The notes under the pieces: generated by a model
What the model was told of the DNA's origin: nothing
What the model saw: the letters and a program-made list of their open reading frames with translations, nothing else
Databases searched by the model: none
Shown: positions 54,689 through 62,805 of the stretch, one piece after another
Numbering within the stretch: the stretch's first letter is position 1
Layout of the letters: each line of letters opens with the position of its first letter
Made by a program: the position numbers and the translations under genes
Assembly: GCA_000696115.1 (NCBI GenBank)
Contig: JJOH01000096.1
Span: 62,001 to 126,000 of the forward strand
DNA: 64,000 nt
Source of the DNA: Streptomyces olindensis
GTDB taxonomy: Bacteria; Actinomycetota; Actinomycetes; Streptomycetales; Streptomycetaceae
Direction: 5' to 3'

Positions 54689-55447
54689 GTGAGACGCCTT
54701 GAGCGGTTCTTCCACTGGGCACACCGCTACCGGCTGGAGGGGACAGCGGGCATGCAGGACCGCCCCAGCTGCCCAGACCACCAGCCCCGCCGTACCCAGG
54801 GCACCATCGAGGAGCAGGTCGTGCGCCTGCGGCGCGAGCACCGCATCGGCCCGGTGCGGCTGGCCACCCGCTGCGGCATAGCCGCTTCCACCGCCCACCG
54901 CAGCCTCAAGCGCCACGGCCTGCCCGTCCTGGCCGCCATCGGCCGGGCCACCGGCGAACCCGTGCGCCGCTTTGAGTGCTCCAGGCCCGGCGAACTGCTC
55001 CACATCGACGTCAAGAAACTCGGCCACATCCCCGACGGCGGCGGCTGCAAGGCCCTGGGCCGCGCAGCCGGCCGGGCCAACCAGGACCGGCGCGACGGCA
55101 CCAGATACGCCTACCTGCACACCGCCCTGGACGACCACTCGCGCCTGACCTACACCGAGGACCTGCCCGACGAGAAAGCCGCCAACCTGCGCCGCCTTCC
55201 TGCACCGAGCTGCCGCCTGATTCGCCGCACGCGGCGTCACCGTCGAGCGGGTCCTGACGGACAACGCCTGGACCTACACCGAGAACACCTGGCGCGACAC
55301 CTGCCGCGCCCTGGGCATCAGCCCTCGCCGGACGCGCCCCGGGGCGGCCCCAGGCCAACGGCAAGGTCGAACGCTTCCACCGCACCCTGCTCGACGAATG
55401 GACCTACCACCGGCCCTACACCTCACAGGCCGAACGCCCGCTGAGGG
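54689..55447 (+). mobile_element. decayed IS481-family transposase
   Basis: Frame 1 (54689 to about 55195) reads RRLERFFHWAHRYRLEGTAG, then TIEEQVVRLRREHRIGPVRL, and LLHIDVKKLGHIPDGGG with the first catalytic Asp; IS481 integrases have exactly this HIDVKKLGRI segment. Around 55195-55230 the frame shifts and GVTVERVLTDNAWTYTENTW (second Asp) continues in another; a further shift near 55325-55345 leads to GKVERFHRTLLDEWTY (Glu). The N-terminal DNA-binding part is gone. Terminal repeats were not identified. Confidence 0.85.
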
Positions 55448-55473
55448 ATCGAGGCTGCCCATGCCACGGCGCT

Positions 55474-55547
55474 TGTCCGGGACAGCGGCTCCTGGGATCC
55501 GGACAGCTCTGTGACCAGGACGGACGCATCTGGGCTGTCCGGGACAG
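55474..55547. repeat. repeated palindrome TGTCCGGGACA
   Basis: TGTCCGGGACA is present at 55474-55484 and 55536-55546 (extended to CTGTCCGGGACAG in the second), with a half-like copy TCCGGACAGCTC between them near 55497. They lie between the IS481 remnant and a lipoprotein gene; either regulator sites or IS ends. Confidence 0.6.
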
Positions 55548-55638
55548 CTGCTCGCCGTTGTGCCGCCCCAGCGCATCCAGGACCTTCTGCTCATGCGGAC
55601 GACACGGGTGCCGCCCGGTGTCGACGAAGGTTGGGGGG

Positions 55639-56607
55639 ATGTCCGTGCGCTTGGTTCGGCTCGTCACGGGGGGACGGCTCACGTTGTCGGCCGTGCTCAT
55701 CTCGGTGTCTCTGGGCGGGTGTACCTCGCGGGTCACCACGCCTGCGGGCGAGCCACAGGCACCACCCCGGTCAGTACTGGAGGCATCGGCACCGTTGCCC
55801 TTGGACGCCTACACGCTGTCACCCGAGGCACAGGAACGGTCCGACCGGGCTCAGGCGGCACTGGAGCAGGCTTGTCTGCACCGGTTCGGGCTGCGCTGGC
55901 CCGGCCCCGACGAGCACGCGCTGCTTGCCGGAAAGCGGCTTTCGGCTTCACGGCTGGCCACGCGATTCGGGCTGATCGACGCGGACCAGGCAGAGCACTA
56001 CGGGTACCACGCACCGCCCTGGAGCCTGCACAACACCGAGTTCCAACGGGCCATGGCGACCACGGACCGCGTGCACGCCTCGGGCGACGTGGAAAAGGTG
56101 CTGCACGGGCTGGTCCGCGACTGGGAGGGCAGCGCCGTACCCGAAGGAGGTTGCCGAGGTGAAGCGTTTCGGACGCTTGCACCCGATGTGAAGCAGGCGA
56201 ATTACCGGGACCTCCCCCGCAGGCTGACGGCACAGGCCGCCAAGGAGGCTGCGGGGGACCCTCAGGTCATCGCGAAGTCGCGGCAGTGGGCGTCGTGCAT
56301 GAGCCGGGCCGGCCACCGTTATGCCTCACCGACTGCGGCCGCGCGGGACCCGCGGTGGGCGCGGAGCCGAGAGCCGGATGGCAGGGAGACAGCGGTGGCT
56401 GAGGCGGACGTGCGCTGCAAGAAGGTCGCCGGATATCTGGCCACTCTTCTCGAGACGACAGCCCGACGGCAGCGACTGCTCATCGACCAGCACAGTCACG
56501 AACTCGGCCTGCTGAAGCAGTACCAGGCCGAACGCGCGGCGAACGTCAACAAGGCGCTCGCCGCGAGAACGGCACCGTCCGGAAGACCCCGACAAGGAAA
56601 GGGTTGA
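55639..56607 (+). CDS. lipoprotein of unknown function (pair member 1, second copy)
   Basis: A 322-residue lipoprotein. ATG 55639 is preceded by a GGGGGG run and followed by a signal peptide ending in the lipobox SLGGC. The mature part has an ACLHRFGLRWPGPDE segment and several further cysteines (GGCRGEAFRTL, WASCMSRAGHRY, DVRCKKVAG). The first segment resembles HCLTRQGLTPPRPG in the lipoprotein at 38166-38657, as does the following GC-(R/L) segment, and both genes are directly followed by a small exported protein. Family known only as hypothetical lipoproteins of streptomycetes. Confidence 0.8.
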   Translation: MSVRLVRLVTGGRLTLSAVLISVSLGGCTSRVTTPAGEPQAPPRSVLEASAPLPLDAYTLSPEAQERSDRAQAALEQACLHRFGLRWPGPDEHALLAGKRLSASRLATRFGLIDADQAEHYGYHAPPWSLHNTEFQRAMATTDRVHASGDVEKVLHGLVRDWEGSAVPEGGCRGEAFRTLAPDVKQANYRDLPRRLTAQAAKEAAGDPQVIAKSRQWASCMSRAGHRYASPTAAARDPRWARSREPDGRETAVAEADVRCKKVAGYLATLLETTARRQRLLIDQHSHELGLLKQYQAERAANVNKALAARTAPSGRPRQGKG

Positions 56608-56609
56608 TC

Positions 56610-56974
56610 ATGAAGCGTGTACAGCTCCCTTGGCTCGGCGCGATCGCGGCGGGACTCGTCGTCGCCGTGACCGCAAGCCCGGTCAACGCCGCGCCGGCGG
56701 ATCAGGGCTCCGATTTCGCCACCCACAGCTACGACGCGACCGTTCTGACCGTCTGCGACGTGGAGACGGCAACTCCGTGTGGGCCGGCTATTACATAGAG
56801 GGCGGCAGCTCCTACCAGACCGCCTCGGTCCTCTACGACGACGACCCCGACAGCATCGACTGCACGGAGTGGGGCACGTACCCGGTACGCGACTTCAGGG
56901 TCGTCGAAGACAACCCCAACAGCAGTTCCAACTACTACGGGCCTTGGCACGGGGAGCCCGTCTACGGCAACTGA
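56610..56974 (+). pseudogene. small secreted protein, single-base frameshift
   Basis: The first frame from ATG 56610 gives a signal peptide (MKRVQLPWLGAIAAGLVVAV, cleavage after VNA) and a mature start with TVCDVET, then stops at 56798. The neighbouring frame continues naturally from about 56763 with GNSVWAGYYIEGGSSYQT to VYGN and a stop at 56974. Insertion of one G at GTGGAG(G)ACGGC would restore a protein of about 121 residues. It follows the lipoprotein by two bases. Confidence 0.7.
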
Positions 56975-57404
56975 GCCGATGAGGGCGGCTCGGCTCCCGA
57001 GTCAGCCACCTGCAGCCCGCATGGAGCAGGCGTGGTGGCGTAGTCGGCGTGGTGGTGGAGAGGGTGGGTGAGTGGGGGTTTCCGGCAGGGGATCGGTTCG
57101 GTGGTCTCGTTGCTGTTCTCGGGAATGGACGAGAGACGCCGTCCGCAGCCTCACCGCCCACGCTGTGGTGGGAGTCGGCGGCCTGTTCGTGGAGCGGGGG
57201 TCCGATGGTGGCACCGTCGGTCTGGTGGGGTTGTCGGGGCTGCATGCGCAGCTCGTCCACGATGCCGCGACCCGGGTGGCGGCGAGGCGGAATGAACGTC
57301 CCTGACCGGGCCGGGCGCCGGTAGCGCCCCAGCAGAAGCCGTCGACCCCCGCACCCTCGAACCCCGCATCAAAGGCTCCAAGACCGAACGCTCCGAGAGC
57401 GACC
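56975..57404. other. region upstream of tpg
   Basis: 430 bases. One frame (57072-57305) reads DAVRSLTAHAVVGVGGLFVE and then stops; it looks like the tail of a protein but I could not name it. The intact tap gene that normally precedes tpg is not here. Confidence 0.4.
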
Positions 57405-57962
57405 ATGACCCTGTTCGGGGACGGCCTGGACGCCGCGTTGCAGAAGGCGTTCACCCGCCCGGCACCCAAGACCGCGCCCGCGCAGATGCGCTACCTGGTC
57501 AAGCAGCTCAAGAGCACCAAAGCGGTCGCCCAGACGCTGAGCATCTCCCAGCGCACCGTCGAAAGCTACGTGAAAAACCGGATCAGAAAGCCTCGCGCCG
57601 ACCTCGACGCGCGCCTGGAGCGTGAGGTGCTCAAGCGGTGGCAGCCCCAGGTCCGCGCCCGGGCCAAGGAGCGGGCGGCGACCACCGGCGGCATTGTCAT
57701 CGACACGCGCGCCCGCATCGGCTACACCGCCCCGATCGGCACGACCGACGACGCCCGGCTCCGGCACCTGACCGTCGCGCTCCCGCCGCAATACGCCGCC
57801 CGCCTCTTCGACGCCCAGCAGGCCGGCGCCGCCGAGCAGCAACTGCAGCAGATCGCCGCCGAAGGCCTCAAGGAGATGTACTTCCAGGACGGCGGCCGCC
57901 GCGCCGGCAGCCTGGAGGAAGTCCGCTTCACAGACGTCGAGCACCTGGAGTTCGACCTCTAG
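57405..57962 (+). CDS. tpg: telomere terminal protein Tpg
   Basis: A 185-residue protein matching streptomycete Tpg terminal proteins along its whole length: start GDGLDAALQKAFTRPAPKTA, APAQMRYLVKQ, a helix-turn-helix-like segment (TKAVAQTLSISQRTVESYVK at about 44-63), KRWQPQVRARAKERAATTGG and the C-terminal AAEGLKEMYFQDGGRRAG followed by EVRFTDVEHLEFDL. Tpg is linked covalently to the 5' ends of linear chromosomes and plasmids and primes filling of the end. The length is complete. It normally forms an operon with tap; that partner is missing, so the gene is an orphan among IS relics. Confidence 0.92.
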   Translation: MTLFGDGLDAALQKAFTRPAPKTAPAQMRYLVKQLKSTKAVAQTLSISQRTVESYVKNRIRKPRADLDARLEREVLKRWQPQVRARAKERAATTGGIVIDTRARIGYTAPIGTTDDARLRHLTVALPPQYAARLFDAQQAGAAEQQLQQIAAEGLKEMYFQDGGRRAGSLEEVRFTDVEHLEFDL

Positions 57963-58115
57963 CCGCTGGGTTGGGCGTAGAGCACGACGATGACCGCATG
58001 AGCCGAAGCACGATGGTTGTCACATAGGCAAGCTGGTTGTCACCGACGGCGTTGTGGGCCATTGAGCCTGAGCGCGACAGGTCGACAGGTGTGGTCATCC
58101 GTGTCCGGCCTCCTA

Positions 58116-58253
58116 CATCCCGCACACGACTCCCGAGCGGACCGACCAGGTCCGCAACCAGGCCCGGCGAGGCAGCCGCGGAGGCCGCCCGCCGGCCTTC
58201 GACCGCGAGGTCTACAAGCACCGCAGCGTCGTGGAACGGTCCTTCAACCGCAG
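58116..58253 (+). mobile_element. IS5-like transposase fragment (end of an element)
   Basis: A short stretch reads VRNQARRGSRGGRPPAFD and then EVYKHRSVVERSFN, the conserved end region of IS5/IS1647-like streptomycete transposases. It breaks off at ERSFN near 58253, where a different transposase begins. Confidence 0.65.
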
Positions 58254-58835
58254 GAGATCCTGCGCTGCCATGTGCGGGAGCGGGCCCGGCGATTAGAGGA
58301 CCCGTCCCTGGTCATCATCGACACCCGATCCGTCCGCGTGGCGGCGGAGGTGCCGAAGACGACGACGGGACTGGACACGAACAAGAAGACGCCCGGCCGG
58401 AAGCGGGGATTTGCCGTCGACGTGTTGGGCCTGGTCATCGGTGTGGTTGTCCTCGCGCTAGCGTGAGGACAACGAGGCTGGCATCGCCCTGCTGGACCAG
58501 GCGGCCGAACGGTGCGGGATGCGCCTGGAGAAAGTCCTGGTCGACCAGGACTTCAAGGACGCCGTGATCACCCACGGGCGGTGAAGGACATCACTGTCGA
58601 GGTTGTCCGCCGCAACCCCGAGGACCAGGGCAAGGACTTCGTTCCGCAACCGAAGCGATGGGTAGCGGAGCAGGTCAACGGCACCCTCATGTTCAACCGG
58701 CGCCTCGCCCGGGACTACGACCATCGTCCCGACAACGCCGCCTCCCGCGTCTACTGGGCCTCCACCGCGGGCATGCTCCGCCGCCTCACCACGCCCAGCC
58801 CCGCCTGGCGCGACGAGGTGGAGCTGGCCGCGTGA
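58254..58835 (+). mobile_element. IS5-family transposase remnant with frameshifts
   Basis: Three frames in succession: VIIDTRSVRVAAEVPKTTTG and GRKRGFAVDVLGLVIGVVVL up to a stop at 58466; EDNEAGIALLDQAAERCGMR to about 58583; then VKDITVEVVRRNPEDQGKDF, VPQPKRWVAEQVNG, and YDHRPDNAASRVYWAS to TGA 58835. Together they are the second half of a streptomycete IS5-family transposase; the 5' half is lost. Confidence 0.85.
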
Positions 58836-59231
58836 ACGTCATCGAACTCCTGCGGCTGTTGCAGGCCGAACACGACGAGACCGCCGCGCGGGCCGACAGC
58901 CTGGGCGAGCAGATCGAGCGGCTGACCACCACACTCGTCGAGACCGAGGCCCGCCTGGCCGAGTTCACCGTGACCCGCAAGGTCATCGACGCCCTGCCCC
59001 CGCCCGACGACGAACCGGCCCTCGCGGAGGCCGCCACGGTCCGCCAGCGCATCGTGACCGCCTTCACCGGAGCACCCCGGGCGGGTCTTCCGCGTCCGCG
59101 ACCTACACGAACTCCTCAAGCTGCCTACCGACGAGCCCTCGATCAACGTCACCCGCTCCCGCCTGGGACGACTCGTCCGCCAGGGACTCCTCGACCAACC
59201 CGGACGCGGCCAATACCGGAAACGGAATTAA
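58832..59231 (+). pseudogene. IS-associated small gene, frameshifted
   Basis: GTG 58832 overlaps the transposase stop (GTGA). The frame has an N-terminal coiled coil (LLRLLQAEHDETAARADSLG, LTTTLVETEARLAEF) followed by a winged-helix-like tail HPGRVFRVRDLHELLKLP, INVTRSRLGRLVRQGLL that is in the +1 frame after an extra G near 59076. This small gene commonly follows IS5-type transposases in streptomycetes. Its 3' end is repeated at 60809-61007. Confidence 0.65.
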
Positions 59232-59278
59232 CGTCCTCTGAGTGGAGCGGGTTGTGGTGTCGGGGGATGGGGTGCCGG

Positions 59279-60094
59279 TCAGGCGGGCAGCTGGTTGAGC
59301 TTGCGGATCTGCCGGTCGAAGGCCCGGGAGGGGACGAGGCGGCGGAGGGCGCTGACGCGTCCGGCGGTCGGCCCGGCGGGGTAGCGCAGCCTCGGCTTCG
59401 GGTCGGTCGCCGCAGCGACGATCGCCTTGGCGACGGTGGCGGGATCGTCGCCGTCCTTCATCGCCGCGCCCATCACGCGCTCGAAGACCTGCCGCTGCTG
59501 CTCGTAGACCGGCAGAGGCATGGCGGGTTTCGGGGAGTTCGCCTCGAACGCCGTCCTGGTCACGGCGGGCTCGACGAGCAGTACGCGGACGCCGTGCTGG
59601 CGGACCTCGTGGTCCATGGACTCGGAGTAGCCCTCGACCGCGTGCTTGGACGCGGCGTAGGCGGCCATGTATGGCGCGGGGACGAACCCGAGGACGGACG
59701 AGATGTTGATGATCCGGCCGCGGCCTTGGGCGCGCATGTGCGGCAGGACGGCCTTGGTCATGCGGATCAGGCCGAAGACGTTGATGTCGAACAGCTGCTG
59801 GTCCTGGGCAAGGGAGCGTTCCTCGCCGGCGCCGGCGGAGCCGATGCCGGCGTTGTTGACCAGGACGTCGATCCGCCCGAACTTCTCGATCACGCGGTCG
59901 ACCGCGCGGGCGACCGAGGTGTCGCTGGCCACGTCGAGGTCGAGGAACGTCACGCCGTCGCGGCGGGCATCCCCGGAGGCTCGGCGGCTCGTTCCGACGA
60001 CCTCAAATCCTGCGTCGACGAGCGCGAGCGCGGCCGCTTTGCCGATGCCTGACGATGCTCCGGTCACGAGTGCTACCGGCCGGTTTGTGGTCAT
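59279..60094 (-). CDS. short-chain dehydrogenase/reductase (SDR)
   Basis: A 271-residue classical SDR: cofactor loop TGASSGIGKA (residues 12-21), NNAG, the Ser in INISSVLG and the YAASK catalytic pair. The last 40 residues are typical for the acting-on-ketone SDRs with a VPSRAFDRQIRKL tail. The gene is divergent from a TetR regulator with a palindrome in between; a repressor/SDR pair of this kind usually responds to a small carbonyl compound. Confidence 0.9.
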   Translation of the reverse strand: MTTNRPVALVTGASSGIGKAAALALVDAGFEVVGTSRRASGDARRDGVTFLDLDVASDTSVARAVDRVIEKFGRIDVLVNNAGIGSAGAGEERSLAQDQQLFDINVFGLIRMTKAVLPHMRAQGRGRIINISSVLGFVPAPYMAAYAASKHAVEGYSESMDHEVRQHGVRVLLVEPAVTRTAFEANSPKPAMPLPVYEQQRQVFERVMGAAMKDGDDPATVAKAIVAAATDPKPRLRYPAGPTAGRVSALRRLVPSRAFDRQIRKLNQLPA

Positions 60095-60117
60095 GTGGGG
60101 ACCTCCTCAGCGATTGG

Positions 60118-60131
60118 ATTATGATCGTAAT
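60118..60131. promoter_or_regulatory. TetR operator candidate ATTATGATCGTAAT
   Basis: Near-perfect 14-bp palindrome (12 of 14 bases symmetric) located between the divergent SDR (start 60094) and tetR (start 60201). It is AT-rich in a GC-rich setting. Confidence 0.65.
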
Positions 60132-60200
60132 GCAATTACTCTAGGATGGGAGTCGGCAAGCGGCAAGCGGCCTCCCGGCCGGGGCGACGAGGAGGAGTGC

Positions 60201-60812
60201 GTGGCGCGCTACACGAAAGAACACAAGCAGGCGACGCGGCAGCGGATCATCGAGGCCGCCGGCCGCCGGTTCAAGAAGGACGGCATCGACGGCTCCGGAG
60301 TCTCCACGCTGATGTCGGACGCGGGGCTGACCAACGGCGCCTTCTACGCCCACTTCGCCTCCAAGGAGGACCTCGTCGCGAACACCGTCGCCGACCAGCT
60401 GGGCGCGCAGAACGCGAACCTTGAAGCACTCGCGCCCGGCCGCGCCGGGCTCGAACAGTTCGTCCGCGCCTACCTGTCCGCCGAGCACCGTGACGACCCC
60501 GAGAACGGCTGCCCCACGGCCGCTCTCCTCGATGAGATCGGGCGATGCACGGACGCGACCAAGCAGGCGTTCACCGACGGCCTGCTGACCGTCATCGACG
60601 ACATCGCCGCCCGCCTGGCACCCGACAGCCCGCCCTCGGCACGCGCACAGGCGCTCGGCGTCTTCGCCATGATGGTCGGGACGCTCCAACTCGCCCGCGC
60701 CCTGGCTGATCCCAAGCTCGCCGACGACGTCCTCGACCAGGGTGTCCACAACGCCCTCGCGCTGCTGGACGCCGGACCTGTCCGGCAGCGCCGCGTCCGA
60801 CGGCCTTCGTGA
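60201..60812 (+). CDS. TetR-family regulator
   Basis: A 203-residue TetR. Helix-turn-helix residues 10-55 (RIIEAAGRRFKKDGIDGSG, LTNGAFYAHFASKEDLVA) and a C-terminal domain with CPTAALLDEIGR, as in the NemR/AcrR-like branch that represses adjacent oxidoreductases. GTG 60201 has a strong GAGGAGGAG site. It is divergent from the SDR gene. Confidence 0.9.
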   Translation: MARYTKEHKQATRQRIIEAAGRRFKKDGIDGSGVSTLMSDAGLTNGAFYAHFASKEDLVANTVADQLGAQNANLEALAPGRAGLEQFVRAYLSAEHRDDPENGCPTAALLDEIGRCTDATKQAFTDGLLTVIDDIAARLAPDSPPSARAQALGVFAMMVGTLQLARALADPKLADDVLDQGVHNALALLDAGPVRQRRVRRPS

Positions 60813-61007
60813 GGGCGCGCCGTCTGGCGATCGTGAATGCCTTCAACCAGCACCCCGACCAGGCGTTCCGGGCACGCGAGCTGCACGAACTCCTCGGCAT
60901 GCCCACTGACGAGGCGTCCGTCAACATCACCCGCAGCGCCTCGGACGCCTCACCAGTCAAGGCTTCCTCACCCAACCCGGACGAGGCCGCTACCAAAAAC
61001 GGACTTA
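60809..61007 (+). pseudogene. second copy of IS-associated gene 3' end
   Basis: GTG 60809 overlaps the tetR stop. The frame reads AIVNAFNQHPDQAFRARELH and ELLGMPTDEASVNITRS, then shifts to RLGRLTSQGFLTQPGRGRYQ with TAA at 61005-61007. It matches the end of the gene at 58832-59231 and the following bases (TTAACGTCC-CT) also match, so the SDR/tetR pair is flanked by direct repeats. Confidence 0.6.
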
Positions 61008-61847
61008 ACGTCCACTCACAGCTGCGTCAGGCACCCGGTGGCCGCTGGCGGCGTCGGCCGGCATAGGAGCCGGTATGAAGGGATGTGCTCCAGACTGGCG
61101 AATGTCGCTGCGAGGTGTCAGAAGGCGGCGTTCTCGCGTGACCACGCATGCCTCCAGCAGCAGTTCCACCGTGACGTGGCTCTTCCAGTGCCGCAGTTCC
61201 TTCAGTGACGGCCTGCCAGAGTTGGTCGCGGACGCGGGCGGAGACACTGCCGACGAAGATGCCGGATACTACTTCGCTGGTCCATCGGCGCGGACGCCAT
61301 CCTGGCCGCCGTCGCCCATCTCGCCCCCGAAGACCAGGCCGAGGTAACCGTCTCCACCGCGCACAAGGCCAAAGGCCTGGGCACACGTGAAAACTGCCGA
61401 CGACTTCACCCCGCCCTCCGACGGCCCGCCGGACGACACGGGTCAAGGTACGGCCCGCCGGATCGACGGAGCATCGGCCGGTCCCCAGCCGCCGCACAGG
61501 ACGGGTTTTGGGCGTCGGTGCCTTTGTCCGGCAGGAGCGCACGGGGGAGCGGCGGTACGGACCGCAATGATCCGGGGCGATGCGGTAGTGAGTGTGACGG
61601 GGTGCCGGCCCTGTCGGTGACGGCCACGTGCGAGAAGCCCAGTGCCTGGTCGAACCCTCAGGCCGGGAGACGGCTGCGACCGAGTGCCGCAGCCGGCCCT
61701 TGAGTGCCTCAGTTGGCTGTGACCGCGCATTGTGAGGATTACGGCCAGTTTGTCGGTGATCTGTGCTTCGTCGAGGCGATCTTTCACGCCACTATGGCCG
61801 GGACCGATCGGTTCGTCGGTTGATTTCTTCCAGGGCAGAGGGCGCGT
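61008..61847. other. gene-poor stretch with helicase scrap
   Basis: 840 bases. Apart from a short helicase-like segment (separate entry) nothing coding was recognised. On the minus strand a short frame near 61700-61790 (KDRLDEAQITDKLAVILTM) might be an IS leftover but I cannot name it. Confidence 0.4.
61287..61440 (+). pseudogene. UvrD/Rep-type helicase fragment
   Basis: DAILAAVAHLAPEDQAEVTV followed by STAHKAKGL is the motif V region of UvrD-like helicases; after a one-base slip the text VKTADDFTPPSDG follows, as in streptomycete UvrD-like helicases (motif VI neighbourhood). Only about 50 codons remain. Confidence 0.6.
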
Positions 61848-62732
61848 ATGGACATTCGGCAGCTGGAGTACTTCCTTGCGATTGTTGATCGTGGGGGATT
61901 CAACCGTGCGGCGTCGGCTCTGTACGTGTCGCAGCCGTCGCTGTCGCAGGCCGTGCGGGCACTGGAGCGTGATCTGGGCTCCGTGTTGTTCCATCGCATC
62001 GGGCGCAGGGCGGTGCTGACGGAGGCCGGAAGGGCCCTGATCGAGCCTGCCCGGGAGGCTGTGCGGAGTCTGGAGACGGCGCGGGCGAGTGTTGCGGCGG
62101 TGCATGAGCTGCGTGAGGGGCGCCTGGATGTGGCGGCGATGCCGTCGCAGGCGGTGGAGCCGCTGACGAGCTTGGTCAGTGCCTTCAGCCGCCGTTATCC
62201 CGGCGTTTCTGTGGCGATCAACGCTGCGTTCACGTCGCGCGATGTGATCGACATGGTGCGCACGGGTGCGGTGGAGCTGGGGCTTCTGGCGTCCGCCGGT
62301 CCTCTTTCCGACAAGGAGGTCGTCTCCCATGCGCTGGGGCGGCAGCGTTTTGTGCTGGTGGTGCCGGCCGACGGCCCGTTCGCCGGCCGGAGGGCGGTGG
62401 AGGCCCGGGAGCTTGCGGGACAGCGGCTGATCGTCGGGCAGTCGGGTACCGGGATGCGTGCCTACGTCGACGCGTTGCGGGAGCAGGGCATCGAGTTCGC
62501 CGTCGCCGTGGAGACCGAGCACCGGGTCTCGCTGATGCCTCTGGTGCTGGCCGGGGTGGGGCTGGCGGTGGTCACGGATTCCTGGCGGGACCTCGCCGGG
62601 CGGCTGGGCGCCCGCGTTCTGGACATCGAGCCGGAGAACACCTTGGACATCGCCCTCGTCGCCCGCCGCGGCCTCCTGTCGCCCGCGGCCGCAGCGTTCG
62701 TGACGGCCGCGACCTCGGCCACCGCCAGCTGA
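61848..62732 (+). CDS. LysR-family transcriptional regulator
   Basis: A 294-residue LysR with the classical start MDIRQLEYFLAIVDRGGFNR, ASALYVSQPSLSQAVRALE, then the effector domain. The dehydrogenase gene begins 73 bases after the stop in the same direction, unlike the usual divergent layout. It likely responds to tartrate, malate or a related hydroxyacid (inference from the neighbour). Confidence 0.9.
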   Translation: MDIRQLEYFLAIVDRGGFNRAASALYVSQPSLSQAVRALERDLGSVLFHRIGRRAVLTEAGRALIEPAREAVRSLETARASVAAVHELREGRLDVAAMPSQAVEPLTSLVSAFSRRYPGVSVAINAAFTSRDVIDMVRTGAVELGLLASAGPLSDKEVVSHALGRQRFVLVVPADGPFAGRRAVEARELAGQRLIVGQSGTGMRAYVDALREQGIEFAVAVETEHRVSLMPLVLAGVGLAVVTDSWRDLAGRLGARVLDIEPENTLDIALVARRGLLSPAAAAFVTAATSATAS

Positions 62733-62805
62733 TAGGCGCCGCTTATAAGACAGATCCGCTTTGCGTCTTGGACGCCCCACGGACCACCCTGCTGCAATCT
62801 TCGCC

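Noticed and set aside
57072..57305. Small frame upstream of tpg as a tap gene
   Set aside because: Far too short and without recognisable Tap sequence.
62733..62805. Inverted AAGAC/GTCTT in the gap between lysR and the dehydrogenase gene as a LysR operator
   Set aside because: The arms are short and the spacing is not convincing; left out as a feature.
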